A DNA stretch of 64,000 nt, from the NCBI RefSeq assembly GCF_004331465.1, contig NZ_SJKB01000003.1, positions 1-64,000 of the forward strand. Direction: 5' to 3'. The position numbers and the translations under genes are program-made. The notes beneath the pieces were generated by a model. That model was not told the origin of the DNA and did no database searches. It saw nothing but the letters and a program-made list of their open reading frames with translations. Each line of letters begins with the position of its first letter. The first letter of the stretch is position 1. Shown in pieces: positions 59,532 through 64,000 of this stretch. The stretch is from Kribbella pittospori. GTDB taxonomy: Bacteria; Actinomycetota; Actinomycetes; Propionibacteriales; Kribbellaceae.

Positions 59532-60455
59532 GTGACCGAGAACCAGACCCCCCAGACCGGCCCTGTGACCGGCCCTGAGACCGGCACCGCGAAGGTCAAG
59601 CGCGGCATGGCCGAGATGCTCAAGGGCGGCGTGATCATGGACGTCGTCACCGCCGAGCAGGCCAAGATCGCCGAGGACGCCGGTGCGGTCGCGGTGATGG
59701 CGCTGGAGCGGGTCCCGGCCGACATCCGCGCGCAGGGCGGCGTCTCGCGGATGAGCGACCCGGACATGATCGACAGCATCATCAACACTGTCTCGATCCC
59801 GGTGATGGCCAAGGCCCGGATCGGTCACTTCGTCGAGGCGCAGGTGCTGCAGAGCCTCGGTGTGGACTACATCGACGAGTCCGAGGTGCTCACCCCGGCC
59901 GACTACGCGAACCACATCGACAAGTGGCAGTTCACCGTGCCGTTCGTCTGCGGTGCGACCAACCTGGGCGAGGCGCTGCGCCGGATCACCGAGGGTGCCG
60001 CGATGATCCGCTCGAAGGGCGAGGCCGGCACCGGTGACGTGTCCAACGCGACCACTCACATGCGCCAGATCCGCCAGGAGCTCCGCAAGCTGCAGGGCCT
60101 CCCCGAGGACGAGCTGTACGTCGCCGCCAAGGAGCTGCAGGCGCCGTACGAGCTGGTCAAGGAGGTCGCACAGGCCGGCAAGCTCCCGGTGGTGCTGTTC
60201 ACCGCCGGTGGCATCGCCACCCCGGCCGACGCCGCGATGATGATGCAGCTCGGCGCCGAGGGCGTGTTCGTCGGCTCCGGCATCTTCAAGTCCGGCAACC
60301 CGGCCCAGCGCGCCGAGGCGATCGTCAAGGCCACCACGTTCCACGACGACCCCGACGTGATCGCCAAGGTCTCCCGCGGCCTGGGCGAGGCCATGGTCGG
60401 CATCAACGTCGACGAGATCCCGCAGCCGCACCGGCTCGCCGAGCGCGGCTGGTGA
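59532..60455 (+). CDS. pdxS: Pyridoxal 5'-phosphate synthase, synthase subunit PdxS
   Basis: A 307-aa TIM-barrel that makes PLP from ribose-5-phosphate, glyceraldehyde-3-phosphate and ammonia delivered by PdxT. It shows [53 protein letters not shown], Schiff-base Lys94 in [21 protein letters not shown], and GEAGTGDV. A ~20-residue Thr/Gly/Pro-rich N-terminal tail ([13 protein letters not shown]) precedes the core. GTG 59532 has AGGAGG 5 bases upstream. It overlaps the next gene by 4 bases (GTGA). Confidence 0.97.
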   Translation: MTENQTPQTGPVTGPETGTAKVKRGMAEMLKGGVIMDVVTAEQAKIAEDAGAVAVMALERVPADIRAQGGVSRMSDPDMIDSIINTVSIPVMAKARIGHFVEAQVLQSLGVDYIDESEVLTPADYANHIDKWQFTVPFVCGATNLGEALRRITEGAAMIRSKGEAGTGDVSNATTHMRQIRQELRKLQGLPEDELYVAAKELQAPYELVKEVAQAGKLPVVLFTAGGIATPADAAMMMQLGAEGVFVGSGIFKSGNPAQRAEAIVKATTFHDDPDVIAKVSRGLGEAMVGINVDEIPQPHRLAERGW

Positions 60456-61018
60456 CCAACAGCCTGCAGTCAGTGGACGAGCGGACCGCGCGGGAGCTGC
60501 GCGGCCTCGCTCGCGTCCTGGTGCGGTCCGGGTACGCCGACCACGCGGCCATCACCGCTGCGCTGACGGAGGCGGTCCAGGAGGACGCTCCGTCGATGGA
60601 CGCTGCCGCTCTGGTGCCGCTGCTCATCGGTGAGGCCGTGATGGACCTGAACGCCGAGTCTGCCGAGTGGCCGGCGGCGACGGATCCGGACCGGCTGGAC
60701 GCCGTACTCTCCGAGCTCGAGAAGCTGGGACTCGTGGTGGTCCGGTACACGTCGGACCACCACGCCGCCCGGCAGGCGCTCGAGGCAGCTCCGGATCCCA
60801 AGGGGCTGGTGTTCTTCACCGACACCGACGTCTGGCACGCGGTCGACTTCAGCATGCTCGAGCTCAAGCTGTGGCACCCGGACACCGCGAACGTCGCACC
60901 TGGTGAGCCGCTCCTGGAGGACGTACTCACGCTGCTGCACGAGCACGACCTGCCCGCCACGTTCGACGAAGGCCGCATCGAGGTCACGCTCGACTGGAAG
61001 CGAAGGGTGACGCTATGA
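60452..61018 (+). CDS. DUF6891-like protein inside the PLP operon
   Basis: A 188-aa soluble, acidic, helix-rich protein between pdxS and pdx[76 protein letters not shown], and a C-terminal VTLDWKRRV. It resembles what is called DUF6891, whose function is unknown to me. It overlaps both neighbours by 4 bases (GTGA with pdxS, ATGA with pdxT), so it is made in step with the two synthase subunits. A role in PLP synthase assembly or PLP handling is inferred from position only. Confidence 0.82.
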   Translation: MTNSLQSVDERTARELRGLARVLVRSGYADHAAITAALTEAVQEDAPSMDAAALVPLLIGEAVMDLNAESAEWPAATDPDRLDAVLSELEKLGLVVVRYTSDHHAARQALEAAPDPKGLVFFTDTDVWHAVDFSMLELKLWHPDTANVAPGEPLLEDVLTLLHEHDLPATFDEGRIEVTLDWKRRVTL

Positions 61019-61608
61019 CAGTCATCGGTGTGTTTGCGTTGCAAGGCAATGTGCGGGAGCACGTCGCGATGCTGACCGAGGTCGGTGTCGAGGCGCGGCC
61101 GGTCCGGCGTCCGTCCGAGCTGGAGCAGGTGGACGCGCTGGTGCTGCCGGGCGGCGAGTCGACCACGATGGACAAGCTGGCCCGGGCGTTCGAGCTGTTC
61201 GAGCCGCTGCAGAAGCGGATCGCCGACGGGATGCCGGTCTTCGGCACCTGCGCCGGGATGATCATGCTGGCGAACGAGATCACCGGCGGGATCGAGGGTC
61301 AGGAGACCCTCGGCGGACTCGACGTGACGGTACGCCGCAACGCGTTCGGGCGGCAGGTGGACTCGTTCGAGGCGGACCTGGACTTCGCCGCGTTCGACAC
61401 GCCGTACCACGCCGTGTTCATCCGGGCACCGTGGGTGGAGCGGGTCGGACGGGATGTCGAGGTACTCTCGACGGTGAGCTCGGGCCCCGCCGCGGGTAGG
61501 ATCGTCGCCGTTCGCCACGATCGGCTGCTGGCCACGTCGTTCCATCCGGAGATGACCGGGGACGCCAGGCTGCACGGCTACTTCGCCGAGCTGGTCCGCG
61601 GCCTCTGA
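61015..61608 (+). CDS. pdxT: Pyridoxal 5'-phosphate synthase, glutaminase subunit PdxT
   Basis: A 197-aa class I glutamine amidotransferase. It shows [26 protein letters not shown], the nucleophile Cys79 in [11 protein letters not shown], and the His-Glu pair in TSFHPEMT. It supplies ammonia to PdxS in the 24-subunit synthase. ATG 61015 overlaps the stop of the DUF6891 gene rather than that of pdxS, because the two subunit genes are separated here. Confidence 0.96.
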   Translation: MTVIGVFALQGNVREHVAMLTEVGVEARPVRRPSELEQVDALVLPGGESTTMDKLARAFELFEPLQKRIADGMPVFGTCAGMIMLANEITGGIEGQETLGGLDVTVRRNAFGRQVDSFEADLDFAAFDTPYHAVFIRAPWVERVGRDVEVLSTVSSGPAAGRIVAVRHDRLLATSFHPEMTGDARLHGYFAELVRGL

Positions 61609-61641
61609 GTCGGTAGCAGCAGTAGAAGGGTTGGGTTCGCC

Positions 61642-62403
61642 ATGTCAGGCCACTCCAAGTGGGCCACCACGAAGCACAAGAAAGCCGTCATCGACGCGAG
61701 GCGCGGCAAGCTCTTCGCGAAGCTGATCAAGAACATCGAGGTGGCCGCCCGGATGGGCGGCGGCGACCCTGGCGGGAACCCGACCCTGTACGACGCCATC
61801 CAGAAGGCGAAGAAGTCCTCGGTCCCGAACGACAACATCGACCGCGCGGTCAAGCGTGGCTCCGGTGCCGAGGCCGGTGGCGCGGAGTACCAGACGATCA
61901 TGTATGAGGGCTACGGCCCGAACGGCGTGGCGATGCTGGTCGAGTGCCTCACCGACAACCGCAACCGCGCGGCGGCGGATGTCCGGACGGCGATGACGCG
62001 GAACGGCGGCTCGCTGGCCGACCCGAACTCGGTCGCCTACATGTTCAACCGCAAGGGCGTCATCGTCGTGGCCAAGGACCAGGACGGGAAGTCGCTGTCC
62101 GAGGACGACGTGATGGAGGCCGTGCTCGAGGCCGGTGCCGAGGAGGTGAACGACCTCGGCGAGTCCTGGGAGGTCGTCACCGAGGCCACCGACCTGGTCC
62201 AGGCCAGGACCGCACTGCAGGGCGCGGGCATCGACTACGACTCGGCCGACGTCCAGTTCGTCCCGTCGATGACGGTCGAGCTGGACGCCGACGGCGCCGG
62301 CAAGATCTTCCGCCTGATCGACGCGCTCGAGGACAGCGACGACGTCCAGAACGTCTACGCGAACTTCGACGTCTCCGACGAAATCATGGCCGAAGTCGGC
62401 TGA
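61642..62403 (+). CDS. yebC: YebC/PmpR family protein (TACO1-like translation/transcription factor)
   Basis: A 253-aa protein starting with the near-invariant [28 protein letters not shown], with [23 protein letters not shown] and the end [17 protein letters not shown]. Family members help ribosomes through proline stretches or regulate transcription. In actinobacteria yebC typically precedes ruvCAB and follows pdxT; here ruvC is absent and a pectin-lyase-like gene faces it, so the conserved block ends at this point. It is 33 bases after pdxT, probably the same transcript. Confidence 0.95.
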   Translation: MSGHSKWATTKHKKAVIDARRGKLFAKLIKNIEVAARMGGGDPGGNPTLYDAIQKAKKSSVPNDNIDRAVKRGSGAEAGGAEYQTIMYEGYGPNGVAMLVECLTDNRNRAAADVRTAMTRNGGSLADPNSVAYMFNRKGVIVVAKDQDGKSLSEDDVMEAVLEAGAEEVNDLGESWEVVTEATDLVQARTALQGAGIDYDSADVQFVPSMTVELDADGAGKIFRLIDALEDSDDVQNVYANFDVSDEIMAEVG

Positions 62404-62412
62404 CACAGCCAA

Positions 62413-62441
62413 CGGAGGGCGCGGGAATCCCGCGCCCTCCG
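62413..62441. terminator. Strong intrinsic-type terminator between convergent genes
   Basis: CGGAGGGCGCGGG (62413-62425) pairs perfectly with CCCGCGCCCTCCG (62429-62441) across an AAT loop, a 13-bp GC stem, followed on the + strand by GCCTTT. It closes the pdxR-pdxST-yebC block and can also serve the convergent gene ending at 62446. Confidence 0.85.
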
Positions 62442-62445
62442 GCCT

Positions 62446-64000
62446 TTACGGATTGACGATCTGGTCGCCGACCAGCGCGAGCGTCTGGATGGCGGCCAGG
62501 CCGTAGAGGGCCGTGGTGTTGGTCGAGACCCACTTGGCGGCCTGAGTCGGGTTGAGCGTCGACTTCACCTCTTCGGAGGCCCATGGGAGGTTCGGGCCGT
62601 AGCCGTCGCCGGTGTAGAACTCCTTCCACGCCCGCGCGGCCAGGTCGTCGCGATCCAGGCGTACGGCGGCGTACGCGGTGAGCCGGGAGTGGCCCTGGCG
62701 GAGGATCAGGTTGCCGAAGTACGCACCGCACTCCGCCGTCTGCTCCTCCCGGGTGGCGTTGAAGAGACGGCAGTACTGCAGCCAGGCCGCCTCGAACGCC
62801 GGCATGTCCACCAGGTCGATGATCTCGGCGCAGATCTCCACCTGGCCGAACATCGCGCTGAGGTGCGACACACTGACCGTCTTCGCCGTGACCGGCGCGA
62901 ACCGTCCGGTGTCCAGGTCGTACAGACCGCCACCGGTGACGAAACCGTTCGGCATCGCGCCGATCGTCTCCATCGTGCCGAGAAGCTTGCTGTGGGCAAC
63001 GTCCGCCTTCGGCCCCTGCCGCTCCCATTCGGTCAGCCAGGCGGCAGCCAGACCGCTCCAGTCCGTGCCGAGACCGATCGCGAGCGCATGCGGGTCCGGC
63101 TCGTACGGCTCGGTCCTGATCTTGCGTAGCGGGTCCAACACCAGGAACGTCTGGTCGGAGTCGACCAGCTCGGACAACAGATCGCCAGTGCGCTCGTCGG
63201 CCGTGAGGTAGTAGTAGAACCGCCGGTAGATCGCCGTACTGATGCGCTGCTGCTTCGCGCTGTCCGCCCAGTGCTGTACGCCGTGCCGCGTACCCAGACC
63301 GGCCCACTGCCCGAGGTGATAGACGTCGACCTCGCCGGTATGACGGGTCATCGCTTCCGCGAACCGGAAGATGTCGGCCCGTCCGGAGCGCAGGAACGAG
63401 TACCAGAGCCACAGATCCGGTGACAGTTCCGAGTTGTCCCACGCATACCCGCCGACGTCGTACCGCCAGACCAGCCGGTCCTCGTCGAACGTGTGCATGA
63501 TGTCGCCGTAGTCCCAGAACCCGTACCAGTGCCGCGACTCGACCTGGCCCCGGTAGAAGTCGAAGAGGAAGTCCAGGTGGTCCTCGATCGCCTTCTTCGC
63601 CGGCACCGAGCGGTCGACGGGCGAGACGAGCCCGCCGAAGACGCGCGTACTGATGAGCTGATCCACCGGATTGATCAGCTGCGGGGGAGTCCGCACCTGG
63701 TCGGCCAGGTCGCCGAGCCGGGCGGCCGTCGGCGTCGCCGCAAGCGCCCAGAAGGTGAGCTCGGACGTCCGCGCGATCCCGTACGGCGTACCGAACTTGG
63801 GCTCGTAGTCCTCGTAGGTGATCTCGAGGGCGTCCAATTGCTCCGGATACGTGTCCTCGCCCATGCCGTCGTGGTAGAACCGCGTGTCCATCGCGCCGGC
63901 GTCCGGCGACCACAGCCACACAGTGACCTCGGCCTCCTCGGTGAACGCACCCCGGATGTCCAGTTGCGTGGGGTGGCGCTGCCAGAAGTCCCTGAGACCG
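62446..64000 (-). CDS. Exo-rhamnogalacturonan-lyase-like protein (partial; 5' end outside window)
   Basis: The frame stays open to the window edge (517 visible codons plus stop); GTG 63921 is not a real start because the reading upstream (RDFWQRHPTQLDIRGAFTEEAEVTVWLWSP) continues the fold. The visible part has LWSPDAGAMDTRFYH, a helical toroid-like domain with WYGFWDYGDIMHTF, GGYAWDNSELSPDLWLWYSFLRSG, EAMTRHTGEVDVYHLG, RHGVQHW, and a C-terminal TTALYGLAAIQTL. This resembles the PcRGLX/PL26-type exo-rhamnogalacturonan lyases; related toroidal polysaccharide lyases or GH154 cannot be excluded. It likely degrades pectin-derived oligomers. Confidence 0.6.
   Translation of the reverse strand, partial: GLRDFWQRHPTQLDIRGAFTEEAEVTVWLWSPDAGAMDTRFYHDGMGEDTYPEQLDALEITYEDYEPKFGTPYGIARTSELTFWALAATPTAARLGDLADQVRTPPQLINPVDQLISTRVFGGLVSPVDRSVPAKKAIEDHLDFLFDFYRGQVESRHWYGFWDYGDIMHTFDEDRLVWRYDVGGYAWDNSELSPDLWLWYSFLRSGRADIFRFAEAMTRHTGEVDVYHLGQWAGLGTRHGVQHWADSAKQQRISTAIYRRFYYYLTADERTGDLLSELVDSDQTFLVLDPLRKIRTEPYEPDPHALAIGLGTDWSGLAAAWLTEWERQGPKADVAHSKLLGTMETIGAMPNGFVTGGGLYDLDTGRFAPVTAKTVSVSHLSAMFGQVEICAEIIDLVDMPAFEAAWLQYCRLFNATREEQTAECGAYFGNLILRQGHSRLTAYAAVRLDRDDLAARAWKEFYTGDGYGPNLPWASEEVKSTLNPTQAAKWVSTNTTALYGLAAIQTLALVGDQIVNP

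Noticed and set aside
57092-59578. 828-codon + strand frame across the polymerase and pdxR region
   Set aside because: Arg/Pro/Gly-rich; overlaps motif-bearing genes on both strands and no family pattern is visible.
1-64000. CRISPR array, rRNA or tRNA genes, prophage or integrative-element ends
   Set aside because: No regularly spaced identical repeats, no tRNA-like cloverleafs, no integrase or phage structural genes were seen by reading.

Overview
The window is about 64 kb of very GC-rich DNA. Nearly every gene uses G/C-ending codons, many genes start with GTG, and many appear to be leaderless. Gene content includes F420-dependent luciferase-like oxidoreductases, giant LuxR/ATPase regulators, the DXP-independent vitamin B6 genes pdxS/pdxT, the mycobacterial-type exonuclease/polymerase-I-like protein and DUF1918. 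Together these indicate an actinobacterial chromosome, most like a soil saprophyte of the Kribbella/Nocardioidaceae group. The genus is an inference. No rRNA, tRNA, CRISPR array, prophage or complete insertion sequence was seen; the only mobile-element trace is a possible transposase tail at the left edge.

Layout. 1-11 kb: fluoride channel, a 47-residue small ORF, an MFS exporter with its MmyB-type regulator, then a + strand array of F420-type oxidoreductase, LuxR/ATPase, a second oxidoreductase and a methyltransferase, a convergent MFS permease and an enolase-superfamily enzyme. 11.3-19.5 kb: a tightly overlapping minus-strand operon (internally deleted SDR, DUF427, MOSC-ferredoxin reductase, VOC protein, NhaA-DsbA fusion) divergent from a second giant LuxR. 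19.5-32.8 kb: kinase-like phosphotransferase, sulfatase, acetyl-xylan-type esterase, a VOC-ECF sigma pair, beta-phosphoglucomutase with a GH65 phosphorylase, a secreted GH5-CBM13 enzyme and stress/DNA-repair genes. 32.9-38.1 kb: an Asp-rich small membrane protein, a two-component system, and a DUF4956-VTC (polyphosphate) pair, followed by DUF1918, RidA and LysE genes. 38.1-41.6 kb: alpha-galactosidase and EamA transporter controlled from a perfect 26-bp palindrome shared with marR. 41.7-54.8 kb: a glycosyltransferase-rich envelope block (GT4, two GT87-like membrane proteins, a DUF2064-methyltransferase fusion, GT2, a nucleotide-sugar epimerase) with a second two-component system and MTA phosphorylase. 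54.8-58 kb: LemA-like protein, second ECF sigma factor, polymerase. 58.1-62.4 kb: pdxR, pdxS, a DUF6891 gene, pdxT and yebC, closed by a strong terminator. 62.4 kb to the edge: a partial pectin-lyase-like gene.

Recurring themes. (1) Start codons are often preceded by a TANNNT-like hexamer 6-8 nt upstream, the signature of leaderless transcription, and this was used to choose many starts. (2) Genes overlap by 4 nt (ATGA/GTGA/TTGA) in almost every operon. (3) There are paralogue pairs: two LLM oxidoreductases, two LuxR/ATPases, two VOC proteins, two ECF sigma factors with SnoaL-like tails, and two OmpR-type two-component systems. (4) The best candidates for follow-up are the symmetric MarR operator/promoter, the PdxR-like operator spanning the pdxR stop codon and the DUF6891 gene inside pdxST, the Asp-rich protein/two-component/polyphosphate locus, and the LuxR-linked SDR-DUF427-MOSC-VOC-NhaA operon.
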